Of a DNA stretch of 64,000 bases, positions 45,839-57,789 are shown one piece after another; the stretch's first letter is position 1; each line of letters begins with the position of its first letter. The stretch spans positions 134,349,001 through 134,413,000 of the forward strand of contig CM032232.1 of assembly GCA_019009955.1 (NCBI GenBank), written 5' to 3'. The notes below the pieces were generated by a model. That model had not been told where the DNA came from and searched no databases. It was given only the letters and a program-made list of their open reading frames with translations. The stretch is from Riptortus pedestris (lineage: Eukaryota > Arthropoda > Insecta > Hemiptera > Alydidae). A program made the translations under genes and the position numbers.

Positions 45839-46647
45839 CTCCTTAAGGGAAATCAGGTATTGAGGTCGTACTCAAGACGCGATTTTCGAAAAATTTCTTC
45901 AAATTTCCATCGACCCTACCCAGGAGATGACAAAAATGAGGACTGTTCAAAATTATATATATCTATGGCAGAAATCGGACCAGTGGGAGGGCGTTTAGGG
46001 GGGGGGATTCGTAATATCTCCGTTACTATAAGTTGGATCAAAAAATTGTATAGAACCAATCGTATTGCAAATTAAATGATCTATAAATATTGTTCTGTAC
46101 ATATTTTCTGTATCAGAATATTAATCGAGATATTTGGATTTTATAGTTTTCAGCCTTCAACAAACCCTCACTTCTACTCATGTTAAACTAACAATACTCG
46201 GTTATGTAATAAACCACATTATTCGAACCTTAAATACCAAATATTGTTTTCAAGAGACCTTTATTATACGACATACATGCAAATATGTTCTGGTGACCCC
46301 CTCCCCCGTCTTAAGTTTTTGGACTACTTAAATTTGATTGATTGAGATAAAAATTATTCTGATTCATTATAAATTACAGTACTAGATATAGTAAATAGTT
46401 TTTAGTCAAATTAATAAGTTATATTCTGATATATTTCATTGGTTGTTCTTTCCGGTGAGACGTTGGCAGACCTGTTTGTTTGTTTACAATTCAGACGCTT
46501 CCCGCCTGGAGGGGAAGATTTCTTACTACCGTTTGTATTTATTCACTTAATATTCAAGGTGGTGTTGTGTTACCAGTATGTAGATTTATCTATTATTAAA
46601 CTTCACGAGGGAAATCTGCTTAGTTTACGCAGCCCCTGCGTGACGGA
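45839..46647 (-). mobile_element. HINE-like element, longest complete copy, second subfamily
   Basis: About 809 bases, from CTCCTTAAGGGAAATCAGGT to CCCCTGCGTGACGGA and a T run. Contains a subfamily block (CTTCAACAAACCCTCACTTC, ATGTAATAAACCACATTATT, ACGTTGGCAGACCTGTTTGT, GACGCTTCCCGCCTGGAGGG) also found at 54930-55580. Confidence 0.82.
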
Positions 46648-46987
46648 CTTTTTTTATCGTGAAATGATACGCATTGACGTCTAAGTCAGTCTTACGGACT
46701 CGTCCAAAGAACGCAGCTCGAGTCCCGATTGGCGGTGCTCTCATTGGCCCACCTTTAACTGTTATTGTTGTATCAATTGATAAAACTATCGGCCTGATAT
46801 GAGTAGAGTGTATAATAAACAAACAGAAATTGATAAGGAGCTTAGACGCCAGTTTATTTCGGTAGGCTAAGATGGGAACACAGGCGCGGTCTGTAAGCAT
46901 GGACAAGGGGAAATGTGCTGAAAATGGACTACACTCCCAGAAAACAGGTATAACAACTAAACAATAACAAAGCAAGATATTCTCCAA

Positions 46988-46997
<10 letters not shown>

Positions 46998-47042
<45 letters not shown>
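46998..47042. repeat. (CA)n(TA)n microsatellite
   Basis: A CACACACACA run passes into about 40 bases of TA. No HINE-like flanks are recognised. Confidence 0.85.
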
Positions 47043-47046
<4 letters not shown>

Positions 47047-47159
47047 AGTGAAAATCGATGACTTTCCCTTAAAGTAATACCTTTTTTACCGTATCTGTTT
47101 GGAAGATGTCCCTTGATCGTAAAACACACAATATATGTATGCGTATAAATAACTTTCGG

Positions 47160-47372
47160 GGGCTAAGGTGAGCCAAGTGAGTTATAGCGTTTGACTTGAT
47201 CTCACACGGTAAACCGAGCGGCGAGTTCGATTCTCTCCTGGGTAATAGGAATTTATTCAGTGACGGACTTATTAAATAAAATCCTTACACCCACTATGGA
47301 TAGAATAGGGTGTAGATAACCCAATTAGCCTTAGCAGCAAAAAGTGCCCTTTACTTAAAAAGTTATAAATAA
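47160..47372 (+). mobile_element. tRNA-derived SINE
   Basis: Head GTGAGCCAAGTGAGTTATAG, CACACGGTAAACCGAGCGGC, B box GAGTTCGATTCTC, body AATAGGAATTTATTCAGTGA, tail GTTATAAATAAAA. Part of the body after GGATAGAATAGGGTG is deleted. Confidence 0.8.
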
Positions 47373-47739
47373 AATTTGAACAGAATTTCTATTATACTTG
47401 AAAATAAAAACCTCTTTTTTTAAAAAAAAAATAAATTTGATGGACCATGAATTCCTTGAACTTCCATTAAATAGAATTATACCCGACTTCAAGTCAGATA
47501 GGATATGTCCATTCCAATACATCGGATTTAAAACTGCCATAGAACATGATTTATTGATCTTTTTTTATAGTCAACAAAAGTGGTCCTATAACATTTTTTT
47601 CGTATCTCTAATGGGTAGGAAAATTTGCAATTTTCTAATTAATCATCCCCATTTAAACCCTCTTCCTCTTCGTCGATATTGATTATAAGGGCAGGTGCAG
47701 AACAATACGTTACAACAATTTCAACTTTTAAGGCTAAAA

Positions 47740-47860
47740 CTTTTTGAGTTATGCGAGTACGTGCATACATAAGTACGAACAGATGTCAAGCAGAAATTAA
47801 TCAAAATGAATTCAGCTTCCCTCAAAACGTATAATCCCATTGAATTCTGACGACGTTTAA
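47740..47860. repeat. Interspersed repeat, copy 2
   Basis: GAGTTATGCGAGTACGTGCA, ACAGATGTCAAGCAGAAATT and ATCAAAATGAATTC, parallel to 32231-32300. Confidence 0.55.
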
Positions 47861-48101
47861 ATATACATTTTGGTAGTCTATATAACTGTATTAAATTAAG
47901 TTCGGAGAGGACATCACACATCGTGAAGGTCCAAATCGTCCATAATTCGAAAATATGAAAGTTTGTAATTAATCATTAGTTATCGTTGAACTCAAGCAAG
48001 TGAATGATACAATAGAGTTTACGTTGTTTAATTCTAAGAAAGGAAAAACTTAACACTATATATTTTTTCGTATAATAGGATTTTTACCTTACTAAAAAAT
48101 T

Positions 48102-48299
48102 GGGGTCAAGTTAGACATCTCTCATAGTAAACCTAGAGTGTCAAGTTCGAATCACGCTTGGGCAATAGGAATTTATTTAGTGGCAAACTCCTTAAATAAA
48201 ATTCTTAGTCCCACCATGGCTAGAAAAGGGTGGTAACCCGTAGATAAACTGTCCAAATTATCCTTGGCAGCAAAAAGTTGCCGTTAATAAATAATAATG
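48102..48299 (+). mobile_element. tRNA-derived SINE, head shortened
   Basis: CTCATAGTAAACCTAGAGTG, B box AAGTTCGAATCACGC (exact GTTCGAATC), then TGGCTAGAAAAGGGTGGTAA, GTAGATAAACTGTCC and tail TTAATAAATAATAATGA. The A-box region is diverged. Confidence 0.78.
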
Positions 48300-48452
48300 A
48301 TTATAACCTTACTGAAATTGTTATGATTCTGACTAACCATTTCAATTTAGAAAAAGAATATCATAGTCGAAGCCAGTTCCTTTGGTTGGTGATACATTGG
48401 GTAGGACTGGAACCACAACAGCCCACGAAGGGCCTAGGCCTGCATACGGCTA

Positions 48453-48545
48453 TTAGCAGACTTCCCTGATACGATTTTCGAAAACTTTCCTCAAATGTCC
48501 ATCAATCCTACCCAGGAGATGACGAAAATGAGATCCGTTCATAAC

Positions 48546-48590
<45 letters not shown>

Positions 48591-48971
48591 GCTAGCTGCG
48601 GGGGGGGGATAAGATGTGGTGAATTTTCAAAATTCTAAATATCTGTAATTATGCGTCGGATCGAAACATTGTATAGAACCAATCTTATTGCCAATGTAAT
48701 GTTCTATAAAAATTGTTATGTAAATTTGTTCATAATCGTTAATATTAACCGATATATTTGCGGTTTTTAGTATTCGGCCTTCTGTAAACCCTTACAGAAC
48801 ACCCCCTTGACTCATGTCATATCAACATATCAGCTGTTATATTATGAAGCACTTTATTTGAAGCCTATATAACAAACATTGTTCTCATTGAACTTTTACA
48901 TCATGAGATAAATGCAAATACTTGACGCAAGTGGAAAATCTGCTAAGCTAACGCAGCCCCTGCGTGACGGA
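48453..48971 (-). mobile_element. HINE-like element, near-complete copy, second subfamily
   Basis: TTAGCAGACTTCCCTGATAC start with the hairpin's inner part deleted; (TA)n at about 48549-48577; CTTCTGTAAACCC, AAATACTTGACGCAAGTGG and the intact GACGGA end. Confidence 0.8.
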
Positions 48972-49369
48972 CTTTTTTGTATCAGTATTGGTAATCATAG
49001 AACTGCTTGGAGACAAAGGCATGAACAGACCAACTTACAAACTTTATGGTAGGAACGGACAAATTCATAAAATATAATTGTAACCTCTGAGACTTTGTAG
49101 ACGTTAACATCTATCCCACGCCATAATTCAAACTTCATAATCCGTTGGCGACATATAATACATATCTAATGGAAATCAATTATATTTTAATCTCCGGTAA
49201 GATTAATTGTACTCTATTGGTTTAAATATATCTCTTATGGACAATAATAAATTGTTTTTCCCACAATAATGCTCATGGAGGTTAAACTCACACATACTTA
49301 CATAATAACCTTAATAATTAAAAGCCTGATATTCTGAGAATTACATTGCTAGGCGCCATAATACATATT

Positions 49370-49504
49370 TTAGTAGATTTCCCTTAAGGGAAATCAGCTA
49401 TTGAGGTCGTACTCATGACGCGAGTTTTGAAAAATTTCCTCAAATGTCCATCGATCCTACCCAGGAGATGACGAAAATGAGGTCCGTTCAAAATTATATA
49501 TATA

Positions 49505-49565
<61 letters not shown>

Positions 49566-49838
49566 CTGTTAACGCTCTAGCGGTCGGAATTTTTGTTCCG
49601 AACTTCATATTTAAGCGTTTTATGTAAAAACAAAGATAAAGTTCGTTAATGGCTGAAATCGGATCAGTGGCCGGGGGGTTTAAAGGGGGGATTTTTGAAA
49701 ATTCAAAATATCTCCGTTATTATGCGTCGGATCGAAAAATTGTATAGAATCAATCTTATTGTACATTAAATTTACTATAAATATTGTTATATACATTTAT
49801 TCCCTATCTTGAATATTAACCGAGATATTTGCATTTTT
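49370..49838 (-). mobile_element. HINE-like element copy, 5' end missing
   Basis: TTTAGTAGATTTCCCTTAAG start, full hairpin, (TA)n at about 49496-49560, all modules to GAGATATTTGCATTTTTCTG. Confidence 0.82.
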
Positions 49839-50334
49839 CTGTATTACAACATAAAACCAACCTTAAGGAATCTTCTATTAAACAAATGGAAGCTTTTTCT
49901 AGCCTAATAAAAGCAGATTAACACAATTTAGTATGTTTAACATAATCTGCTAACGTTCCAGCTGTTCGCTATTTCTACAGTTTCTCTGTTTTTCCTTTAG
50001 TAATTATATTTCACGCGCCTCTTTTCGAACACACATTTCATTTGCTGCATCACAAAAGACGAATTAGTAATTAAAATGATGACCGAAATCGGCAAACAAC
50101 TGGTTTATTTTGGGCTCTCATCGAAGTTGGCCATACGTTTTTATGCCACTGATGAGGGGACATATTGGCCCCGAATCGTTTCTGGCAAAATATAATGAAA
50201 GAATCCAGAATAATGAAAGAGATTTGAAGGTGAAGAAAAGTTTTATTTACTTACAAATTCAGAAAATATTATCGAATAGAATAGAAAAATAGAAGTTGAT
50301 AACCTGTTTTTTGATGAATGCATTCACTCGTCAT

Positions 50335-50480
50335 AAAGTAGTACACTCCAAGTGATAACTTAGCAAACATTTTTTAAGTATTTGTACTTAAATAGCCTGT
50401 TAGTTAAAACACTTCTTTCGATTTGGAAGGCACGCTTTATACTGACATACTTTTATCAACTTCAGCTCCCATGTCATTTG
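50335..50480 (-). pseudogene. RTE-like LINE fragment
   Basis: The minus strand gives SIKRAFQIERSVLTNRLFKY and, after a shift, a WSVLL box. It parallels the fragments at 32780-32950 and 42500-43064 base for base over GTAGTACACTC and TTAGCAAACATTTTTT. No open frame. Confidence 0.55.
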
Positions 50481-50681
50481 GCCAGCATATATATTATAGG
50501 TATCTTGAATGTTTCAATTTTTTTTATTACACGGTTTCCTTCAATATATTTATATATTTCTTTTACTTGGATTATTCTCTACTACTAAACCTTGTTATAA
50601 AACTAATTATCTCGGATTTTGGCCTAGTGAATCTTTTTTCCCTTCCAGTTTCACGTTTGAGGTTGCCATTTCCTATGAATT

Positions 50682-50732
50682 TCCTAAGGGAAAATCAGCT
50701 ATTGAGGTCGTACCCATGACGCGATTTTCCAA
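50682..50732 (-). mobile_element. HINE-like element, 3' terminal fragment
   Basis: CCTAAGGGAAAATCAGCTAT then TGAGGTCGTACCCATGACGC; only the hairpin end survives. Confidence 0.75.
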
Positions 50733-51403
50733 CCAAACTAATTGAGGTTCTTCACCTCTTGCTGATTACTTAAAAACAGCATAGGCATATTGTCATTAAA
50801 ACCAGTCATAAATGATAAAGGAACAGACGTTTCGGTCCCATAAAAAATGTTATAGTGTCTACCGCGTGACAAATAAACTGTAGGAAATGTGCAGAATTAT
50901 GTTCAAGATAGTGCTTTATGGTACATTGTTGTTTCTGTCAAAACAATAATAAAGTTTAAACTTGTTAGACATTTTATAGCACTGGCTTAGCCGAATATCA
51001 CGTTTCATACGTCAAGGAGTGGTATGCCTATCATGTGATAATTGTTCCATTCACGGCTATCAAAATGGCGTTCTTAGAGAAAATAAAGAGTTCGAAAATG
51101 TGCCCACGACAAAAAGATAATAATAATAATTCATTAACTGTTAAGATATAGGAAATAGGATGGGTGGGTGTGGGAGAGATAGGTGGATAGATTGAGAGAG
51201 AGAGAGAAGAAATAATGCTATTAAGCACACACACAAAAAAAATGTCTCAATTTTCACGGAACAGGAATAAGGTCTTGAAGCTCAAAACTTCGACAATCAT
51301 GAATGTGAATAACATTTTATGACTGAAATCGTTGCTCTTAAAACAAGTTTATTTTTCCACTTTCCCAACATTAATGAAGAAATTGACGAATATATGTTTT
51401 AAA

Positions 51404-51490
51404 TAAACTCCTTAATCCCAGTCTGGCGAGAAAAAAGTTCTAACCTGTAGATAACCCGTGCCAATGAGCCATAGTAGACGTAAATAGCAT
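51404..51490 (+). mobile_element. tRNA-derived SINE, 3' fragment
   Basis: AACTCCTTAATCCCAGTCTG, GCGAGAAAAAAGTTCTAACC and GTAGATAACCCGTGCC match the body; no head, no tail. Confidence 0.65.
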
Positions 51491-51774
51491 ACTTTACTCT
51501 TAGCCTAAAATGATTAATATCTGACAGTGTGCCAGGAAAAATATCTGAAATCCAAGTAAAAAGTTCGTCAAGCAGTTTATCCAGTTTACCCACGCTCCGG
51601 AATCTGATACGCTGATGATCTCTTCTCACAATCTATTCTCTATTTCTCCAGGAGTAAGAGAACTATGTAAATAGGACCTAAAGATTTCAATTGGACTTGA
51701 GATGATTAGTGACTAAGGTACTAAAATTGAAAATCGGATGAGTAGAAGTGGGGGTTTACATATGATTAAAACCA

Positions 51775-51838
<64 letters not shown>

Positions 51839-53402
51839 TCATTATTTTTACTCATAAAAAATCACCTCCGCCTTTTCAAATACATATACAAGGACAAGAC
51901 ATAAAAAACGTAAATTCAATTAAATATCTAGGTATATTCTTTGACAGTAAACTTAATTGGAATACTCATATAGACAAACTACAAGAACGATTATTGAAAC
52001 TCATCAACACATTATCTATAGCAGCAAGAAACACCTGGGGACTTAAATCAGACGCATTACACATATTACATAAAGGTGCTATCCTTCCTTCCCTCACGTA
52101 TGGAATAAACATTTGGCACACTGGACTTAACAAACAACATAACTTAAAGAAATTACAGAGAGTGCAAAGACTGATGGCAATCAAAATTATAAAGGGTTTT
52201 AAAACAGTTTAGTATGATGCAGCCTGCGTTCTAGCTAAAATAGTTCCCATCGATTTATTAGCACATACTTTTGTTGATCAATATAACCTTCTTAAAAGGT
52301 CTATTAATTCAAACGATATTCAAGCTGAATTTGTTGAATCAGAATTGGAATACAAAAGATGGTATCACCTCGGCAAATTTCCAAGTATATTAATACATCA
52401 AGGAAATAAACCTTTTAAAACGGAAATATATACAGATGGGAGTAAAGATGGGGAAAATGTAGGTTGCGCTTGTGTAATATTCATTGATCAGGAATTGACA
52501 GAGATACATAAATTTAGGCTGGGACACAACTGCACAAACATTCAAGCAGAACAATAAGCTATACTGAAAACTTTACAAAAAATACAAACTGAGCATATAC
52601 AACATAATACACTTTGTATATACACCGACAGTAAAGTAGCGATACAAAATCTACAGAACCGTGCAACCTACGACCCGTTAACAACACAAATCAGAGAACT
52701 CATAGCAGAATTAAATCATATTAACATATACTTTTCATGGGTTAAAGCACATTCTGATAATTTTGGAAATGAATTGGCCGATAGAGCTGCTAAGTCTGCT
52801 TCAAAAGATTCCCAATTACCAGAATGTTACAATAAAATCTCCAAAGCCCACGTAAAATATATGTTAAAAGCTCATCTAACTGAAAAATGGCAACAACAAT
52901 GGACGGTAACTAATAAAGGAAAACACTTAAAACTTTTCATTCCAAACATTAAGACATATTTCAACAGCAAATACATACAGACCGACTTTTACACTACACA
53001 ATTAGTAACAGGACATGGTACTCTGAACTCTTACTACCAACGATTTAACATAAAAGACAACAATACTTGCCCCTGTGATTACTCAACTCCACAAACATGT
53101 CAACACTTAATATACGATTGCAGACTACTGACTAACGAACGACAAAAACTAAAACAAGACATAGAACAAAAAAAAGGCAAATTTCCAATAGAAGAAGACA
53201 AGTTATTTTTAAAATATAGCAATCCTTTTAAAATATTCGCAGAACATGCTTTTAATACAATTAATTGGTTAAATACTTATTATGGCTGATACAACTACAA
53301 TACTTAAAATATTTATAGGATAATTTTTTTTTTTTCTTTTTTAAGATTAATAATTTTCTCTTTATATGTTTTACTTTACTTTTAACGTTGTTATTGTTAA
53401 TT

Positions 53403-53453
<51 letters not shown>

Positions 53454-53605
53454 ATACTTTTAAATTATTTATATATAAATTAATTGTAACTCTACAAATG
53501 CATGTGATATGCTAACTTGCATGGGACATGCAGAAACTAATAAACGGCCTTCTTATAGGGTTACTATAGGAAGGAAACAAATAAAAAAATAATAATAAAA
53601 TAATA

Positions 53606-53610
<5 letters not shown>
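51839..53610 (+). mobile_element. I/R1-like LINE, 3' half: RT end, RNase H, C-terminal knuckle
   Basis: A nearly open frame starts at once after a (TA)n tract: FTHKKSPPPF, then SIKYLGIFFDSKLNWNTHID, PSLTYGINIWHTGLNK, an RNase H domain and a CPCDYSTPQTCQHLIYDCRL knuckle, ending at 53287. The RNase H residues are present in order: Asp in TDGS, Glu in AEQ, Asp in TDSK, Asp in ELAD. Two single-codon stops interrupt it (52210-52212 and 52555-52557). The 3' UTR holds another (TA)n tract (about 53407-53449) and ends in TAA-rich repeats, typical of I-like elements. The 5' half is missing. RNase H restricts it to I/R1-type clades. It seems to have entered the (TA)n of a HINE-like copy, whose 3' end continues at 53612-53747. 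Confidence 0.85.
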
Positions 53611-53611
<1 letters not shown>

Positions 53612-53651
<40 letters not shown>

Positions 53652-53747
53652 TCCCTTTGGGTAATATCAATGGACATTTGAAGTTTTTCAAAACTCGCAT
53701 CATGAGTACAACCTCAATATCTGATTTCCCTTAAGGGAAACCTGGTA
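53612..53747 (+). mobile_element. HINE-like element, 3' fragment after the I-like LINE
   Basis: (TA)n, then CAATGGACATTTGAAG, CATGAGTACAACCTCAATAT, the full hairpin and a changed end (CCTGGTAA). With decayed sequence before 51783 it may be one copy split by the LINE. Confidence 0.7.
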
Positions 53748-53821
53748 AAACATTTAGAAAAATGTTTTAAAATAGTGTAATCATCAGGCCGAGACTCGAT
53801 TTTATTAATAAAATAAAAGCA

Positions 53822-54417
53822 GGGACAGATTTTCCACGTCTAGAATTACACCCTGGCGATGTCATCACACAACCTATTCTCTATTTCTCCCCCAAAAAGA
53901 GGAATATAATCATTTAACCTGTGTTTGAAATTTGTATCGTTACAGTTACTTAAATGAAAGTCGTATGTGTAGGATCTGGAAGTTACCTACTGGCTGAAAT
54001 TAAAAATATATCAGCTTATATGAATCGGATTGATAAATGTTATAGCCTCAACCTTGTAAAAATATTGAGTGTCTACATTTGTTGTTGTATATATGTTTTC
54101 CTAACATAAATATAAGAGAGTTATTCGTATTTTCTTGTTTTCAGCCGTCAGTGAACCCTACTTCTACTCATCGGGGTTTTTTTTTACATCGAAGAAAACA
54201 AATTACCGCATTTAAACCCCTCCTCCAACTGGTCCGATTTCAGCCATTAACGAACTTGACCTTCCTTTTTACATAAAACGATTAAATATCTAGTTTAGTA
54301 GTGATCTAACAAAAATTGCGACCCCTAGAGCGTTAGCAGACAAATATATACATAATTTTCGTCATTTCTTGGGTAGGACCGATGGACATTTGAGGAAATT
54401 TAAGGGAAATCTGTTAA
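53822..54417 (+). mobile_element. HINE-like element copy
   Basis: GCAGGGACAGATTTTCCACG start lacking the outermost bases; CTCCAACTGGTCCGATTTCA, CCATTAACGAACTTGACC, GGTAGGACCGATGGACATTT and AAGGGAAATCTGTTAA end. Hairpin left arm deleted. Confidence 0.78.
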
Positions 54418-54929
54418 AAGCGATCTACTCCTTCAAGTGAGAATATAATGTGAACAAATTGAGAACTATTTTATTATCTCAAATGAAACAAATTAGTTTT
54501 ATGCACAGACATTGTTTTATTCGACAGATCAAACACATAGAGTAGCAAACCACTCGACTTCTCTAGAGGCAGTTAATTGGTTTTTTCTTCCAATTATTAT
54601 TTTAGTGGAAATTTTATGAAAGCGCAGTTTTTAATGATAATTAATCTTGTAAATGGATAATGGTATTATCTAAGAATAAATCAATAATTCAAGGCTACCT
54701 ATTTAAAAGAGACAAGATGATTATATAGTTTTTTGCTTCTTCTTTCCTCACAAGGAAGTAAACCACCCATGAGATTGTTCTTATTACTCTGAGTTTCTTC
54801 ACATTGAATATGGGAAGAAGTATAAAACTCTTAGATTTAACTCTTTAAATATATTTCTGGGCAAATTCTTGTTTGACCCTAAGATGTTTTAAATGGTTTA
54901 AGGTCCCTTAAAGGAATAACTTATTGTGA

Positions 54930-55580
54930 TGTGGACCAGAGAGGGGAGATTTTCGAACATTCGAAATATCTCCGTTACTATACGTCGGATCAAAAAATTG
55001 AATAGAAACAATCTTATTTCAAATTAAATATAATATAAATAGTGTTATATACGTTTAATGTCTATCGTGAATATTAACCGAGATATTTGCATTTTTCTGT
55101 TTTCAGCCTTCAGCAAACCCCCGCTTCTACATATGCTACATAAACGATATTCTGTTATGTAATAAACCATATTATTAGAAGCTTAAATACCAAAGATTGT
55201 TTTCAAGAGATATTTATTATATGAGATACATGCAAATATGTCCCCCCCCCCGTCTATAGTTGTTGGACTGCTAAAATTTGATTGAGTGAGATAAAAATTA
55301 TTCTGATTCATTATAAATTACAGTACTAGATTTAGTAAATAGTTTTCAATAAAATTAATATGTTATATTCTGATATATATTCAGTAATTGTTTTTCTTTT
55401 CGGTGAGAGAGTGGCCAACCTGATTCTTTACATTTCAGACGCTTCCCGTCGGGAGGTTTCTTATTATCTTTTGTATTTATTCACTTAATATTCACGGTGG
55501 TGTTACCAGTATGCAGATTGATCTACAGTTATACTTCACAAGGGAAATCAACTTAATTTACGCAGCTCCTGCGTGACGGA
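54930..55580 (-). mobile_element. HINE-like element, 5' part, second subfamily
   Basis: Starts in the GGGGAGATTTTCGAACATTC module; carries the AAATACCAAAGATTGTTTTC and GACGCTTCCCGTCGGGAGGT blocks; ends CTCCTGCGTGACGGA and a T run. The hairpin end is missing. Confidence 0.8.
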
Positions 55581-56431
55581 CTTTTTTTTATCTTTTATAA
55601 CCCTTTAATTATCCTACAACTACATTGAAAATAATATTTACATCATTTTCCGATTCGGAACATATCGGAAATATTTGGGATTGACCCTGTCGTCAAATTG
55701 TTACCTTAATTCATTGGCTGATCATTGGCAAAATAAATATATCTCTTGCACTTTTTTATTCCTCACTCCACATGTTTCACGACCATATATACTTCAAGAG
55801 AGGTACTTATTGCACAAATATTTTAGTTTACACCGCATCAGTAACATGATAAACAATTATCATACACTCTGGACGGGCCCTGTTTCAGTTAATCTCAATA
55901 ACCGGTTTAGTCGTTCGAAGTCCTGAACATAGCGCGAATGTCAACAGAAACATTATGTAAATATATGTATGTCCTCAATGTAAATATTCACCATTGTATG
56001 TAAAGAGTAAACTAATCCTTTAATGCGGTGTCCTCTGTATTCGGCTTCTGTCCTCAATATTGAACGGTGTCCCTGTTTCTATTTTGATCAGTTTATTTAC
56101 TTAATACGCTCAAGAATAAGTGTTCACTTAAAATGGGTTATAATTTTTGATTTGTTCTGAATTATATAATTTTATAATGTTGTTTGATCGATGATGCAGT
56201 ATCCAGCATTTCAGGATAAGGAAGATGTTGTTTACTCTAGTAATAGATTGGCAGTTATGTGTAAGCTACATTATTATCCGTTTCAGGTTCACGAAATAAA
56301 GGGATTAGGTCAGTGCTTACGGCAGAACTTACGAGAGATAGAGATCCCGAAAATTCAAAAATTTCTGAAACTTAGTGTGCAAGTTGAGTAATTCATCAGT
56401 AACACAAAATGATTTGGACGGGCAAAATCAC
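55581..56431. other. Unassigned sequence
   Basis: Several frames of 60-80 codons, none recognised. More balanced base composition than its neighbours, so it could be an unrecognised repeat. Confidence 0.35.
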
Positions 56432-57138
56432 CTCTTGACGCGATTTTCTAAAAAATTCTTCAAATGTCCATTAATCCTACTCAGGAGATGACGAAAATGA
56501 GGTCCGTTCAAAACTATAATATGTCTGTTATCGTAACCAAACTCGATATTTAATCATTTTATGCAAATATAAAAGGTCAAGTTCGTTAATGGCTGAAATC
56601 GGAAAAGTGGGAGGAGGGTTGAGAGGGGATTTTCGAAAATTCGAAACATCTCTGTTTCTATACGTCTGATCGGAAACTTGTATAGAAACACTTTTATTGA
56701 AAATTAGATTTACTATAAATTTTGTTACATACATTTATTCTCTACCTTGAATTGTAACCGAGATATTTGCATTTTTATTAAATGTGGCTTCCCAGCCATT
56801 TCATTATGTGCGGAGATAACGGACGAGATGAGATCGGCTATTGTCGGGTCTATTCGTGTGATTAGTTAATATGTTAATTCAGATGTATATCAGTAATTGT
56901 TTTTCTTTCCGGTGAAGACTTGTCTATCTATCTGTTCGGATCAGAGTGGTTGGCAGATCTATTTGTTTACCAATTAAGAAGCCGTTTCGTTGGGAGCTTA
57001 CTAAAATTAACTAAAAGATTTCTCATTACCCTTTCTATTTAATCAAGGAGGTCTTAAGTGTTACTAGTATACAGATTTCTCTATTATAAAACTTCAGGTG
57101 GGAAATCCGCTTAGTTTACGCAGCTCCTGCGTGACGGA
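56432..57138 (-). mobile_element. HINE-like element, nearly complete, second subfamily
   Basis: Starts CTCTTGACGCGATTTTC, lacking the hairpin; TA tract almost gone (ACTATAATATG); ends GCTCCTGCGTGACGGA and a T run. Ends about 400 bases before the SLC17-type exon. Confidence 0.8.
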
Positions 57139-57534
57139 CTTTTTTGACAGGAAACCATTATGAATTAAATTCATCCAATTGCCACATTTTACTTCACGGT
57201 TGTTAAAACTAAATAACTGTACAACTATTCTACATGTTAGAGGACATTTCTGTTATGCGATGAAAATAAGGGGATGATTTCTTCATAAGTTGATTCAACC
57301 TTTATATTTGCACAGGAAACATTTCTATTTGTTACCGTCAACGATAGATAAAACCTGAATATGGCTGAATGATTTTGAACATCCAATCCTCACATTTACA
57401 CGGGAAATATAAAGTTGTGGTGGAAGTTAGAAGATTTAATATAGGATGACAACATCTTTCTTATTTTGTATCACTTGAATTCTATTTTCTATCCCTTTGA
57501 AAACATATTGACAGTGAATTTTCTCTGTTGCCAG

Positions 57535-57680
57535 TTGACTGGGAAGGTGGTATCGGACTGCGGCATCTGCAGGTCCTCATCCTCTTCCTCTGCATGTTCG
57601 TCAGCTATCTGATGAGAGTCAACCTCAGCGTCGGGATAGTCCTCATGACAGATGTCAACAATACCGAATCATCAGCACAG
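57535..57680 (+). CDS. Exon of an SLC17-type MFS transporter (sialin / phosphate cotransporter-like)
   Basis: The exon is 146 nt between a TTGCCAG acceptor and a CAG|GTATTT donor. It enters with two bases of a codon and leaves in phase 0. It encodes DWEGGIGLRHLQVLILFLCM then FVSYLMRVNLSVGIVLMTDV and NNTESSAQ. The hydrophobic stretch is one membrane helix; (G)xRHxQxLxxFLxxxxxYxxRVNLSVxIVxMT is the N-terminal signature of the SLC17 family (sialin, vesicular glutamate transporters, insect inorganic-phosphate cotransporters). The N-x-T/S sites after the helix fit the first extracellular or luminal loop. The rest of the gene is not seen: upstream sequence back to the LINE at 51.8 kb and downstream to 64 kb show no other matching exon. 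Which SLC17 member it is cannot be told. Confidence 0.8.
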
Positions 57681-57789
57681 GTATTTATTATTTTTCATTT
57701 CACCTATCGGCAGCTCCTTATATATTCTGCGAAGTTTATTTATTGGCTTTGAATACTTCCTCTACTCTATGGGCGATTGGCTGCGCGGT

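Larger units (their letters stand above)
46648..48101. other. Intergenic sequence with a SINE and a microsatellite
   Basis: Apart from the SINE, the (CA)n(TA)n tract and the repeat at 47740, it has a 94-codon + frame (47398-47682) that I do not recognise. Confidence 0.4.

Noticed and set aside
47398..47682. 94-codon + frame as a host gene
   Set aside because: No recognised domain, low-complexity Lys/Phe start, no splice or promoter support, and repeats on both sides.
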